This document shows, piece after piece, positions 33,343-44,238 of a stretch of DNA of 64,000 nucleotides. The DNA is taken from the NCBI GenBank assembly GCA_911728455.2, contig OU452229.1:21146754-21210753 (forward strand), written 5' to 3'. Under the pieces are notes generated by a model, which worked only from the letters and a program-made list of their open reading frames with translations, had not been told where the DNA came from and ran no database searches. The position numbers were made by a program, and so were the translations under genes. This stretch comes from Marthasterias glacialis. Lineage: Eukaryota > Echinodermata > Asteroidea > Forcipulatida > Asteriidae. Numbering within the stretch: the stretch's first letter is position 1; every line of letters begins with the position of its first letter.

Positions 33343-34068
33343 ATGGGGGGACTTTGTTTGCCTTCTGTCTTGTTGATTCTCTTCACCGTTGGTATGAGTT
33401 CTGCTCATTCGTGTAACCCTCAGATGTTGTGTCCATTCGGCTGGGAGTCATGGAGCGGCTCATGCTACAAACTTCTTGAAGAACGAATGACTTGGGATGG
33501 AGGGAGATTAAGATGTCAGGAGATGGGAGGGGAAATGGTTGCGCCTTCATCATCGGAAGAAAATAACTATATACTGAGTAAAATCAGCAATCAAATGTGG
33601 ATTAATTGTAATGATTTAGAGATTGAAGGACAGTGGGACTGCACTTCAGACAACGGCGGATACATGAACTGGCAAACAGAGTGGGTGGAGCCCAATGGCG
33701 GAACTGCAGAAAACTGTGCTGAGATTGTAATCGATTGGGGCGGTAAATGGAATGATTGCAGGTGCTCAAACAAAAGGTTTACTATCTGCAAAGGCAAGGA
33801 AGTCGTGGCAACACAGGCCAAGTTGAAGCAATGGCGTCTGCTTTCGGCGTGTCTGACCCGCCACACCCTACAAGAGATACCGACCACCAACGTCCGTGCC
33901 TGCGCCATGATGTGCGACTACGACCCCAGATGTCGCTCCTTCAACGTGCAGCATTTTGGGACAGGGGAGCGAATTTGCCAACTCAACAATGGCACCCGCT
34001 ACGACGCTGACCACACCCAGTTCGCGGAGTCGAAGAAACCTTTCACGTGTATTTACGGAGAGAAATAA
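33343..34068 (+). CDS. Secreted CTLD-PAN lectin, gene 6 (intact, twin of gene 5)
   Basis: 241 aa, differing from gene 5 only by Ala for Val in A-T-Q-A-K-L. The same E-P-N and W-N-D motifs, the extra Cys in W-N-D-C-R-C, and the six-Cys PAN. Its upstream 1.2 kb is also essentially identical, whereas the downstream cassette diverges from about 34200. This is a very recent duplicate or conversion product. The start at 33343 is chosen as for gene 5. Confidence 0.93.
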   Translation: MGGLCLPSVLLILFTVGMSSAHSCNPQMLCPFGWESWSGSCYKLLEERMTWDGGRLRCQEMGGEMVAPSSSEENNYILSKISNQMWINCNDLEIEGQWDCTSDNGGYMNWQTEWVEPNGGTAENCAEIVIDWGGKWNDCRCSNKRFTICKGKEVVATQAKLKQWRLLSACLTRHTLQEIPTTNVRACAMMCDYDPRCRSFNVQHFGTGERICQLNNGTRYDADHTQFAESKKPFTCIYGEK

Positions 34069-35258
34069 TTTCACTCAACCCTCTGTTAAATCATCATGAG
34101 TAAAACCACAGACATGACGCTCAAGTGGTTATCAGTCGATCGTGGACCTTTTCACTCAAAGATTTATAGCTGCCCAGGTTCGGGTCTCTTTTAACATTTA
34201 AAATAATAATTGTTGCATTTTTGCTAGTATCAATATTAGTTTGATGCATTGAGTGAAAAATATTAATCTACTAATATTCGTCCAGAGAAAGATAATAAAA
34301 ATAATTTAGTCTTTCAGTAAAAAGAAAAAAAAGACCGAAAATTGGGCTTGTGTTGGAAATTATTCTTCGAAGGAAATATTATCACAAATCTTTCTTTCCA
34401 TTGAAATCAAAAACTAATAATTGCTCTTGAGGTGTTGGGGCGGGGTGAAGGGAGATTTGTAAAGTCAAGTTTGTTAAATTTTGTCACAGGAAAGAGCTTT
34501 ATTGTGATTAGGGATCTCTTTGAACGTTGGTCTAAAAAAACAAGTAAACCAATAAATGATTTCGAGACAGAATCAACCACATCTATGTAAATAAACACAC
34601 ACTTTATGTACGAGTCCACTGTCGAGTACACTTCACACACCTCGAGAAGGTTTATTTTACAAACAAAAACATCGAAAGTAGGCACTATCGTTCTTAATCT
34701 TTGAACACTCTGGTCATATATTTGAGAAGAAACGCTAACAAAATCTCTACATGTACAATTGTATCCACAACCAGAGGTATTAAACCAAAACTCACAATGG
34801 ACGAGAGGGTGATTTTTTTAAATTTGCACACACGGTTGTGATTTTGAATTTCTTTGTATTATTTCAAATTGTTATTCTGCATTATTTCGAATTGTTTCAT
34901 GTCGACTAATGAAATCTTGGGTTTACGAAGCTCACAATGTGGTAGCGAGACATGATTAATTACCGATAGTTGAACATGCATCTTTATCGGCTGTGTTCGT
35001 TTTTTTTTTCTGATGGACGGTCATTTTGAGATTTAAGACAGTTTTTGTGTATTGTTATCATTAGGAACTTGCATAAGGTCTTCACAGCACCGGGCTGGCG
35101 AGGTAGGAAATAACTCAAACTGCTTTCTGAGTAGTTTTGGCTTATCGCAAATTTCAACAGATTTTCCGTATGAACAATATTATTAAAATTTTCAAACGGC
35201 AGAGAAAATTCTATTTACATTTCGCATTAGTGGCAAGTAGATTAATTGTAATGACTTA
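34069..35258 (+). repeat. Downstream array cassette of gene 6 (type 2)
   Basis: Homologous to 27516-28736 but visibly more diverged than the two genes. Non-coding. Confidence 0.6.
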
Positions 35259-35640
35259 GAGATTGAAGAACAGTGGGACTGCACTTCAGACATCAGCGGA
35301 TATGTGCACCGACAGTTGAGTGAGCCAAACGGCAGAACTGGAGAGAACTGTGCCGCGATTCGTTTCGATACGGGGGTTGGCTGGCATGATTTCACGTGCT
35401 CACTGAACTACAACACTATGTGCAAAGACAAGGAAGTCGTGGTAACACATGCCAAGTTGAAGCAATGACGCCTACTGGTGTCTTGTCTGACTGGCCACAT
35501 CTTTCTAGAGACACCAACCAGCAGCGTCCATGCCTGCGCCATGATGTGTGACTACGACCCCCAGATGTCGATCCTTCAAGGCTGACCACACCCAGTTCGT
35601 GAAGTCAAATAAACCTTTCACGTGTATTTACGGAGACTGA
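35259..35640 (+). pseudogene. CTLD-PAN pseudogene, shared-TGA lineage, copy 3
   Basis: Starts at E-I-E-E-Q-W-D-C, has the W-to-TGA change in the PAN start and an internal deletion removing the codons between R-S-F and A-D-H-T in the PAN. Ends GGAGACTGA. Duplicated at 45448-45829. Confidence 0.85.
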
Positions 35641-36261
35641 AAAAAAAAGCTAAGATGAAAAAAATATGGGCCATTTTATTATATATTTTATATTTATATT
35701 TTATATTTAACATTAACTCGGCGGTAGACATAAAGTCATGGTAACAACCCGAAATAAACGCTGGTCGCTTTTTGGAAATTGGATTTGAATGGGATTGCAG
35801 TTGTAATGATTTGAAATGAACATAACATATTCTTTAGACTTAAGAAGAGATTAGCCAGGCACTATTGTAAACAGATGTGTCGATGTCGATATGAATATTT
35901 CTTTATACAGCAAATAAAACAAAAAAATATTCATTATAGTTTTGATTCTTTTTTAATTTGTTTCTTTCTTTTTTATATATTGCATTAAGTAGCTTGAGCA
36001 TGATAACAGAGTGCCCAATTATACCCGCCGTTGGCGTCTCCTTGGCCGTTTTTCGGCCCTTATTTCAAAATATCGTTTGGGCATTAGCTTTTCATCCAGT
36101 TATGCACAATGCATTCAATTGGTTTTAAGATACAATAAAGTTGTATAGACTCAAATTGCCCGCTCGCGCGTTTCTTCCTTCCATGGTTACTGGACCTACT
36201 TATCGATTTAGCTCGTAAAAACAATATTATATTTCTTTCCCAAAAGAGAGTGGCGTAGGTT

Positions 36262-36554
36262 TTAACCCTATCAGGACCGGGGGGGGGGGGGGCACATTGT
36301 GCCCCTATCATTTTTTCCCCTGAAACTTTTTAACGCTTGGTTTGATCACCGCGAATTTTTCTGACTTTTCCCAAAATATATCTAGGATTATATTGGCAAA
36401 AAATATCTGATGACGGGGGTTAGCTGTTGCCATAGCAACCATTTGTTTGACCTTGGGTCACACAATTTTACTTTTTGTGATTTTTGTAACTTTAAACATA
36501 ATTTCCATTTTTTTTTCTTTGCCAGAAAAGTGATTGGGATGAGTCACGTGATAG
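36262..36554. mobile_element. piggyBac-like MITE, 3'-truncated
   Basis: Left end TTAACCCTATCAGGACCGGG at the same array site as the full copies, then homology to GAGTCACGTGATAG, where it is cut and joined directly to the LINE-type tail. The right terminal repeat is missing. Duplicate at 46451. Confidence 0.8.
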
Positions 36555-36890
36555 TTTAAAGCATAAACTAGACCATTTTAACAGCATCTAGTCTTGTATT
36601 TTTTCCCTCCTGTGCCCTTTTGTTTATTTGTGGTCTTCTTCAACCACTTGGGTGTTTTAAAGTTTTTCCCATTTATTCTTTGCTGGGGTGTTGTGGCTTC
36701 CCTCCTTTTTTATTATCTTTTGTTATGTTTATACTTTACTGATTGTATATATTGCTGCTTTTACGGATTTTAGGTCGGAGACATCTATGATGACAGTTGT
36801 TTTTAACTTTTGTCTTGACCTGGGCATTTTAAAATGTAAATTATATAAACACGTGTCCAAAGATTAAAAAATAAATAAATAAATAAATAA
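36555..36890 (+). mobile_element. LINE-type 3' end, second copy
   Basis: Matches 31001-31340 and ends in AAATA repeats followed by AACAAGTCCAG. The junction with the truncated MITE implies a deletion that removed the DNA between the two elements. Confidence 0.6.
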
Positions 36891-37210
36891 AACAAGTCCA
36901 GTGTCATGTACTCTTCACACAACTCGAGAAGATTTATTTCACAAACAAAACATTGACAGGATAGGCACTGATGCTCTTGGTTTTTTAAAAACTCTGGTCA
37001 TCTGTTTGGGACGAAACGTTAAAAAAATCCCTAAATGTACAATTTTATGTACAATCTGAATTAAACAAAATCACGACGGACGCGTGAGCAGTAAGTCGTT
37101 GGTAGTTGTGCAGCTTTATATTATATTGACAGTGCAAGTATATTAACATTGACAATGATTCCATTAAAGTGCGAGATTTTGTTTGTTGCAAACATTAAGG
37201 CAAATGTACT

Positions 37211-38511
37211 GCGTACCACCCATGTAATCGAGTGCAAAATGTGCACAATTGCCTAGGCAACACAAACACTCGTAATTGTTCGTATTATTCCCGAGTTTGT
37301 ATGAAAACACTGGGTTAATGATACCACAGTACACTTCACGTCTGCAGGGTAACTGTAACCAACAGTCAAAAGGAAAACATGCTGGTTGCACATAATTATT
37401 GTTATTTTTATGTTTTCAATTTATGACATTTTTTATAATTTAATTGGCGTTGGAATGAAAAGAAGTAGTTTTTCCTTTAGCCAAGTTGTTCGCTGGAGAA
37501 GTCAGTTTCGGAGCAAAATTTCGCTCCACTTTTAAAGATTACAGAAGCCACGAAAAAAACAAGTATGGCACTAGTACTCAAAAGGCAGAATCCAGGAATC
37601 ACGCATTTCCACTCACAAATCCCAAAGGAACACTCACCTCTATGAGAAATGATCCTGGCAGAGATCACAGTGCCGTGCATTTGGTCAATAAAGGTCACAC
37701 TTACTCGATAGTAAAAAAGCGTCAATTTGCTGGGTTTCCAGTAACTGTTGGCTCCTCAGCTGCTAAGGCCCTGGCTGTAATGGATAAAAACCAAAAATGA
37801 TACTCTAATGAAACTCCAATTGAACAGAGTGCAAACTGCTAAATATTAAAAAAAAAAAATACTTAAAAAACACAAGAAAAATATTCATTGAGTCCTAACT
37901 TTCCACCCTCTGGTCGATTTGACATGGGTAGTCCCAATAATGGTCAAGTGACTCTCCGTCCAAGTAAAAACACCCCTACACTTGTGTAAATTTCAAAATG
38001 TACAAGCACCAATCTTGAAAAATGACCCTACACCTATGAGCAAATAGGACCTTTTTTTAGGTCCTAGGTCATCCAAAATACTTCAAGTTAGAAGCCAACA
38101 ATCCCCAGGTCACAACTGTGCAAAGTTTCAACACTGTACCCCTTTTAATTGGCTCTCAAATCTTTCTAAAATGGAATATTTGGAGGGCCTACAAAATATC
38201 CATGAGGCTGATGGACTGTTTTCTTCCTAAGGAGTGGGGTGCTCCCCTATTCATGATCCCTGTGCTTTTATAATACATAGCAATTTTTCTAATAAGCTTT
38301 TTTCACTTAACAATCAAAACGGCAGCCGCCAAGGGCCCAGGGAGAAATAATAAGGCTTGATTGACAAATCTGAACATTTTTTGGGGTCCGAAAAGTAAGA
38401 AATTAGCAGGTTGAAAATGTTCCATAGTTAAAAAACTTGATATAATTTGACCCCCTAATTACAGGCTGAAAACACAAAATCCAAGATGGCCGCCAAAAAT
38501 GGCGGCCATTT
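37211..38511. other. Block-specific insertion of unknown origin
   Basis: Array similarity (to about 31654) stops near 37211. Contents: a minus-strand cysteine-rich frame without ATG (37164-37391) and a plus-strand frame of 104 codons from a TTG (37486-37800; contains S-M-R-N-D-P-G-R-D-H-S-A-V-H-L and ends M-D-K-N-Q-K). Both look protein-like but match nothing I recognise. The rest is low-complexity and joins the reverse-oriented piggyBac-like sequence. Confidence 0.35.
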
Positions 38512-38810
38512 TGAATTCCCAAAACCATTTCAGACTATCACGTGACTCACCACCATCACTTTTCTGGCAAAATAAATCTAAAATAAGTGGAAATTATGTC
38601 CAAAAAGTTTTAAAAATCACTAAAGAACAGTAAAATCGTGTGACCCAAGGTCAAACAAATGGTTGCCATGGCAACAACTAAACCCCGGTATTAATTGTTT
38701 TTCGGCAATATGATCCTAGATATAATTTGAGAAAAGTCAGAAAATTTAGCAGTGATCGAACTAAGCGTTAACAAGTTATGGGGAAAAAATGGTGCCCCCC
38801 TGAACCTTAA
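38512..38810 (-). mobile_element. Diverged piggyBac-like element, reverse orientation
   Basis: The reverse complement matches the left half of the MITE at 24491 (for example TTTGACCTTGGGTCACACGA and GAGTCACGTGATAGTCTGAA). Its end reads CCCCCCTGAACCTTAA, so a TTAA is present, but the terminal sequence differs from the CCCTATCAGG type. The element probably continues leftwards to about 37.9 kb. Duplicate at 48698-48996. Confidence 0.6.
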
Positions 38811-40443
38811 TATTATTTAATATTATTTAATATTATTTAATATTATTTAATATTATTTAGTATTATTTAATATTATTGAGTATTATTTAGTATTATTTAA
38901 TATTACTTAGTGTTATTTAGTGTTATTTAGTATTATTTAGAACTATTTAGTATTAATGAGTATTACTTAGTATCATTTAATATTATTTAATATTGTTTAA
39001 AATTATTTAGTATTATTTGGTATTATCTAATACTATTTAGTACTATTTGATATTATTTATTATTATTTAGTAGTATTTAATATTACTTAATATTATTTAC
39101 TATTATAAAGTATTATTTATAATTTTTTTTATTATTATTTAGTATTATTTAATATTATTTAGTATTGTTTAATATTACTTAGTATTATTTAGTATTATTT
39201 GGTATTACTTAGTATTATTTAGTTTTATTTAGTAGTATTTAGTATTATTTAGTAGTATTTATTAATATTTAATATTATTTAGTATTATTTAGTATTATTT
39301 AATATTATTTAATACTAAGTATTATTTAGTATTGTTTAGTATTATTTAGTATTATTTAATATTATTTAGTATTACTTAATATTATTTGGTGTTATTTAGT
39401 ATTGTGTAGTATTATTTAATATTACTTAGTATTATTTAGTATCATTTGATATTATTTGGTATTATTTAATATTAATTAATATTATTTAGTATTATTAAAT
39501 ATAACTTAGTTTTATTTAGTATTATTAAGTGTTATTTAGTATTATTTAATATTATTTAGTATTATTTAGTTTAACTTAGTATTACTTAGTATTATTTAGT
39601 ATTAGTTTTATTTAATATTATTTGGTGTTATTTAGTATTATTTAGTATTTGATATTATTTAATATTATTTAGTATTTAGTAATATTTAATGTTATTTAGT
39701 ATTATATTTATTATTATTTAGTATTATTTTGTATTTAAGATTATTTAGTATCATTTTGTATTATTTAGTATTTTTTATAATTTAATATTATTTAATATAC
39801 CTTAGTATTATTTAATATTATTTAGTATTATTTTATATTATTTAGTATTATTTAATATTACTTAGTATTATTTAGTATTATTAAGTGTTATTTGGTATTT
39901 TTTTAGTATTATTAAATATTATTTAGTATTTTTTATTATTTAATAATATTTAATATTATTTAGTATTTAATATTATTTAGTATTGTTTAATATTTTTGAT
40001 ATTATTTAGTATTATTTGGTATCATTTAATATTAATCAATATTTTTTGGGATTATTTAATATCATTTAGTATTATTTATTATTATTTAATATACCTTAGT
40101 ATTATTTAGTATTATTTACTACTATTTGGTATTATTTAGTATTATTTAACATTAATTAATATTATTTAATATTATTTAGTATTATTTAATATTACTTAGT
40201 ATCATTTAGTATTATTAAGTGTTATTTGGTATTTTTCAGTATTATTAAATTATTTTTCATTATTTAATAATATTTAATATTATTTAGTATTGTTTAATAT
40301 TTTTGATATTATTTAGTATTATTTAGTATTATTTAATATTAGTTAGTATTATTTAGTATTATTTGGTATTATTTGGTATTATTTAGTACTATTTAATGAT
40401 ATTTTATAATATTTAATATTATTTAATTCTATTTGGTATCAAA
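38807..40443. repeat. 1.6-kb AT minisatellite, 10-bp unit
   Basis: Imperfect tandem array with unit TTTAATATTA or TTTAGTATTA. It begins exactly at the TTAA that ends the reverse piggyBac-like element and finishes at a perfect hairpin. Unit variants (A/G at one position, occasional C) are scattered, so it is an aged array, not fresh slippage. Duplicate at 48993-50629. Confidence 0.92.
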
Positions 40444-40444
40444 T

Positions 40445-40505
40445 GGTGGCTGGCTGCTGTTAACGACCGCGCCTCCGGCTTGGTCGTTAACAGCAGCCAG
40501 CCACC
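40445..40505. repeat. Perfect 24-bp inverted repeat (hairpin)
   Basis: Arms 40445-40468 and 40482-40505 are exact reverse complements, GC-rich, with a 13-nt loop. It sits at the end of the AT satellite. A second weaker pair, CCCGGTC/GACCGGG, follows within about 35 bp. It could form a cruciform or be the end of an unrecognised element. Confidence 0.9.
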
Positions 40506-41448
40506 ACCCCGGTCATTACAAAGCAGTGAAGACCGGGTCCTCGCACTGTTATTCCCTAATTATTAAATTAGACAGTCAAGTCCGTTCACCTCCATGGATA
40601 GATTGCCGTGCACACTGTGCGGTATGGCTATGCAGACTTATGTAGGCAAAGCGAACTGGTTCGCAACGTGCAGATTTTTTACGACTGAGCGACAGTAATT
40701 TGGGGTTTTACAACTAAACTGATGCCTCCAGCTTGCAAAGTAAGATCAAAACAGTACTAAATCGTTACTTTTCTGCATGAATGGAAGTCACAGAATTGCA
40801 AGAACTTTGTTCTCCTTTTAAATCAAGTGAAGCTACATCGCTACCTAGTCCACCAATAATCATGAGAACTAAAAATAAAATTACTGTTGCGACGATTGTA
40901 CAAGCCCTCCAACTCCGATATCGAAGGTTCAATAACTAGCTCATGTCATTCAGTTTATTTTTTATCAAGTCAGTTGTAAAGTTACTTGTTTAGTTCTTCA
41001 TATGTGATTAACTTCACACATTCTTTTTACTATCAATAATGTACTTGTACTATCACCTGACTATGAAAATACTTGGCGCTGTTTTAGATTTTTGGTTATT
41101 TGTGTTACTGAAAATGTCCACAAAGATCAGTTAAAACTAACCTCTGACATGTGTCCCATTTAAAAGTTAGTATTTTTCATTTACCAATAATAACAGAAAT
41201 GTTATGCCACCTAAAAAGTCAAGACTCGTGCTCAGCTTAACTGTACTTAAGTAAATATAATAATATGATGTTTATTGAAATTCTTTTTTATTGTGTCTAT
41301 CATTGAAGAGTTATTTAAATAGGTAATCTATTTTTTAATGGTTATTGCAAATAAACTAAAGCCACTTGCTTGCACCTACATGCACTGAATAATGTCTCAT
41401 TAAAAAAAATCACTTAGAAGTATTTAAAGGAGAAACACATTAATTTCT
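40506..41448. other. Block-specific non-coding interval
   Basis: AT-rich, no recognisable gene, present only in the two 7.2-kb blocks. Confidence 0.5.
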
Positions 41449-41613
41449 TGCGCCACGATGTGCGACTACGACCCCAGCTGTCGCTCCTTCATCTTCCGCC
41501 ATTCTGGGACAGGGGAGCGAACTTGCAAACTCAACAGCTACGAGGCCGACCACACTCAGTTCGTAAAGTCGAAGAAACCTTTTACGTGCGTTTACGGAGA
41601 GAAAAGGGCCTAG
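41449..41613 (+). pseudogene. Isolated, divergent PAN fragment
   Basis: Open from C-A-T-M-C-D-Y-D-P-S-C-R-S-F-I-F-R-H-S to K-P-F-T-C-V-Y-G-E-K-R-A and TAG. It lacks the first PAN cysteine region and the N-G-T sequon (deleted), and is the most divergent PAN copy in the window, with mainly amino-acid-level rather than disabling changes. No splice acceptor directly precedes it. Identical copy at 51635-51799. Confidence 0.7.
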
Positions 41614-41989
41614 CAAGCACGAACCCTAAATTGCCTTTTAAGATGGAAAAGATGTAATATATTGGGGTACTAAATTGGCGGTAGATACAAAAGACATACC
41701 AGACCGGGCAGCTTGCGCCCATAAAGGGCATATGCAATGCCCTGCTCCCCCCAAAAATCGCTGATTGTTTTTGGAAACTTAATTTGGTTTGGATTGTGTA
41801 GTTTTAATGATTTGAAATGAACATATTGCGTTAGACTTTACAAGTGATTAGCCAGAGCACCAATGTAAACAGATTTGTCAGTTTCGATACAGTCTTTCTT
41901 TTAAACGTTAGATAGAATATTCAAAATTATGATTTTGGTTCTTTTCCAGATGGAATTTACGGGCTTGAACGTGGCCAAGCAGAGTGGCC

Positions 41990-42149
41990 TTAACTCTATC
42001 AGGACCGGGGGGCACAATGTGCCCCGTTGTGCCCGTAACATTTAAACGCTCTGTCCGATCATCGCGAAATTTTCTGACTTTTCCTAAAATATATCTAGGA
42101 TCATGTTGGCAAAAAATAATTGAAACCTGGGGGGTAGTTGTTGCCATGG
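41990..42149. mobile_element. Truncated piggyBac-like MITE at a second TTAA site
   Basis: Begins TTAACTCTATCAGGACCGGG and follows the MITE for about 160 bp before array DNA resumes. The same array sequence at 59865-59895 is uninterrupted (GTGGCCTTAATTAGC), which is the empty site. Duplicate at 52176-52335. Confidence 0.75.
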
Positions 42150-43269
42150 AGGTTTATTTTACAACTCGAACTTTAAATACTCCATTCATCTATTTGGGAA
42201 GAAACGTGAACAAAATCTCTTCATGTACAATATTGTATGCACAACCTGAGATAAAACAAAACTCACAAAGGACGAGAGGGCAGTGAGTCGTTGATAGTTC
42301 TGATTCGACTTTTATTTTATTTTTTTTTTTACACACGGTTGTCATTTTGAATGATTCTGTATTTTTTTCAAATTGTTTCATGTAGATTTAAAATCTTAGT
42401 TTGCCAAAGCTCACAGCGCGGTAGCGTTTAATCTTCGATACGTGTATAGACATGGTTAATTACAGATAATTGAATATGCATCTTTAAAGGCATCGGCTGC
42501 ATGTGTTGGGATATATATTTTTTTCTGATTTATGGTCATTTGAGATTTAAGGTCCTTTTCGATTGTTATCATCGTGAACTTGCAAACGGTCTTTACAGCA
42601 CTGGGCTAACAAAGTAGGGAACAACTCAAACTGCTTTGACTATTTTCGGCGGTAGAAACAAATATTTTCCAAGATGAACGCTGGCCGCTGTTTGGAAAAT
42701 AACTCTGAATGAGATAGTTAGGCCCTGATTTCGTAATACTTTGTATAAAATAATTGTTTACCCCAAGTTTCAACAGTTTTTGTCGGTGTAAATAATGATT
42801 ATTTTATTTTAAACGGTAGAAAACAATTGGTAAAATAACACATTTTGAGTTGTGTTTACATTTTGCATTGAATCCTGGTCATGACGCCTGTGTCCTTGTA
42901 CAATTTGTTATTTTCTTTTCTCTCCGAGGAGTATTGCTTCCCGCCGCCGCTGAAGTGCTTTATTTTTGGAAATGTATTAGTCTTAATATTTATAGTCACC
43001 TTGGCCGATATAATTATACCGTCGTCGGTTACAACTAGTTTCAATAATTTCCCCAGCTCCCCAAACCACCGTGCTCAATGGTTGAGTGGAGGCAATTTTG
43101 ACAGTCTCATTATCCCTTTCCTCGCTTCAAAGTTTCCTCCCTCTATGTCTGCTGAGCCGATTGTGCATTTGAGCTTGAATTCACCATGGAAACATTAAGT
43201 TTTCTTCAAAAGCGAGTTGAATAGATTTAGAATCTGTAACAATTTTAAGGCCAACACACATGCTATATT
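42150..43269 (+). repeat. Upstream array interval of gene 7
   Basis: Homologous to 52336-53450, diverging from about 42440. Contains a SINE-remnant-like stretch at 42869-42985 and a distal upstream module at about 43055-43195. No gene. Confidence 0.55.
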
Positions 43270-43506
43270 CCACTGAGCTTTCAGACCAACCTCGACTGCA
43301 CCAGAGCCAACCTGAGTTCTACCCTCTGATGTTTTCATTCAATGCTTTGCTGAATAAGCAACAACCATTAAGGAAGAACGGATAAAGAGATATCGTTTCA
43401 ATTTGACAAGTGGGTGTGAGCTGCCGTATCAAGCCGCTGATCGGTGTGCTGAACTGCTGTTAGAACTCGGGCAAGATTCTGAAAGACTGTTGGTTTTCTT
43501 GAAATA
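43270..43506 (+). promoter_or_regulatory. Conserved proximal 5' block of lectin gene 7
   Basis: Shared block with TTGCTGAATAAGCAA near 43347 and GATATCGTTTCAATTTGAC, then a short deletion (the ATTTAGATACAGTATTGAA stretch is missing). Confidence 0.5.
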
Positions 43507-44238
43507 ATGGGAGGATTTTGTTTACCTTCTGTTCTGTTGATTCTCTTTACCATTGGTATGAGTTCTGCTTATTCGTGTAACCCTCAGATGTTGTGTCCAT
43601 TCGGCTGGGAGTCATGGAGCGGTTCGTGCTACAAACTTCTTGAAGAAGAAATGACTTGGTATGAAGGGAGATTAAGATGTCAGGAGATGGGAGGGGAGAT
43701 GGTTGTGCCTTCATCATCAAAGGAAAATAACTATATATATGTACTGAGTAAGGCCAATCGTGGATTGTGGATTAATTGCAATGATTTAAAGATTGAACGA
43801 TGGTGGGACTGCACTTCAGACAACAGCGGGTATATGAACTGGTACCGAAAGTCGGGTGAGCCAAACGGCGGGACTCGAGAAAACTGTGCTAAGGTTGTAA
43901 TCCAATGGGGCGGTAAATGGAATGATGTTGCATGCTCAAATACATATCCCACTATCTGCAAAAGCAAGGAAGTCGTGGCAACACAGGCAAATTTGAGGCA
44001 ATGGGGCCTGCTTTCTTCGTGTCTGACCGGCCACACCTTACGCCAGATACCGTCCAGCAACGTCCGTGCCTGCGCCACGATGTGCGACTACGACCCCAGA
44101 TGTCACTCCTTCAACGTGCAGCATTTTGGGACAGGGGAGCGAATTTGCCAACTCAACAATGGCACTCGCTACGACGCTGACCACACCCAGTTCGTGGAGT
44201 CAAAGAAACCTTTCACGTGTATTTACGGAGAGAAATAA
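43507..44238 (+). CDS. Secreted CTLD-PAN lectin, gene 7 (intact)
   Basis: 243 aa. Signal peptide ending S-S-A-Y-S. CTLD of the gene 3/4 sub-type (S-K-A-N-R-G-L-W; I-E-R-W-W-D-C; Y-R-K-S-G before E-P-N; K-V-V-I-Q-W; C-S-N-T-Y-P-T-I-C), with E-P-N and W-N-D intact. It differs from gene 3 at L-E-E-E-M-T-W-Y-E-G and in the PAN start (N-L-R-Q-W-G-L-L-S-S-C). PAN has C-H-S-F in place of C-R-S-F. All six PAN Cys and the N-G-T sequon are present. Confidence 0.93.
   Translation: MGGFCLPSVLLILFTIGMSSAYSCNPQMLCPFGWESWSGSCYKLLEEEMTWYEGRLRCQEMGGEMVVPSSSKENNYIYVLSKANRGLWINCNDLKIERWWDCTSDNSGYMNWYRKSGEPNGGTRENCAKVVIQWGGKWNDVACSNTYPTICKSKEVVATQANLRQWGLLSSCLTGHTLRQIPSSNVRACATMCDYDPRCHSFNVQHFGTGERICQLNNGTRYDADHTQFVESKKPFTCIYGEK

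Larger units (their letters stand above)
35259..42440 (+). repeat. 7.2-kb block, near-identical to 45448-52626
   Basis: Offset 10186-10189. Only a handful of substitutions and homopolymer differences are visible (for example near 36006, 36555 and 38114), and even the AT satellite matches. Flanking DNA on both sides is homologous but clearly more diverged, and the genes that follow (43507 and 53744) are different sub-types. Confidence 0.85.

Noticed and set aside
37486..37800. 104-codon frame in the unknown insertion
   Set aside because: No ATG at the start, no recognised domain, and the only other copy is a near-identical duplicate, so conservation tells nothing; kept only as a note.
38807..40443. 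AT array considered as a telomeric or centromeric repeat or CRISPR-like array
   Set aside because: Ten-bp imperfect units without spacers, in an internal position between array genes, and not a TTAGGG-type repeat.
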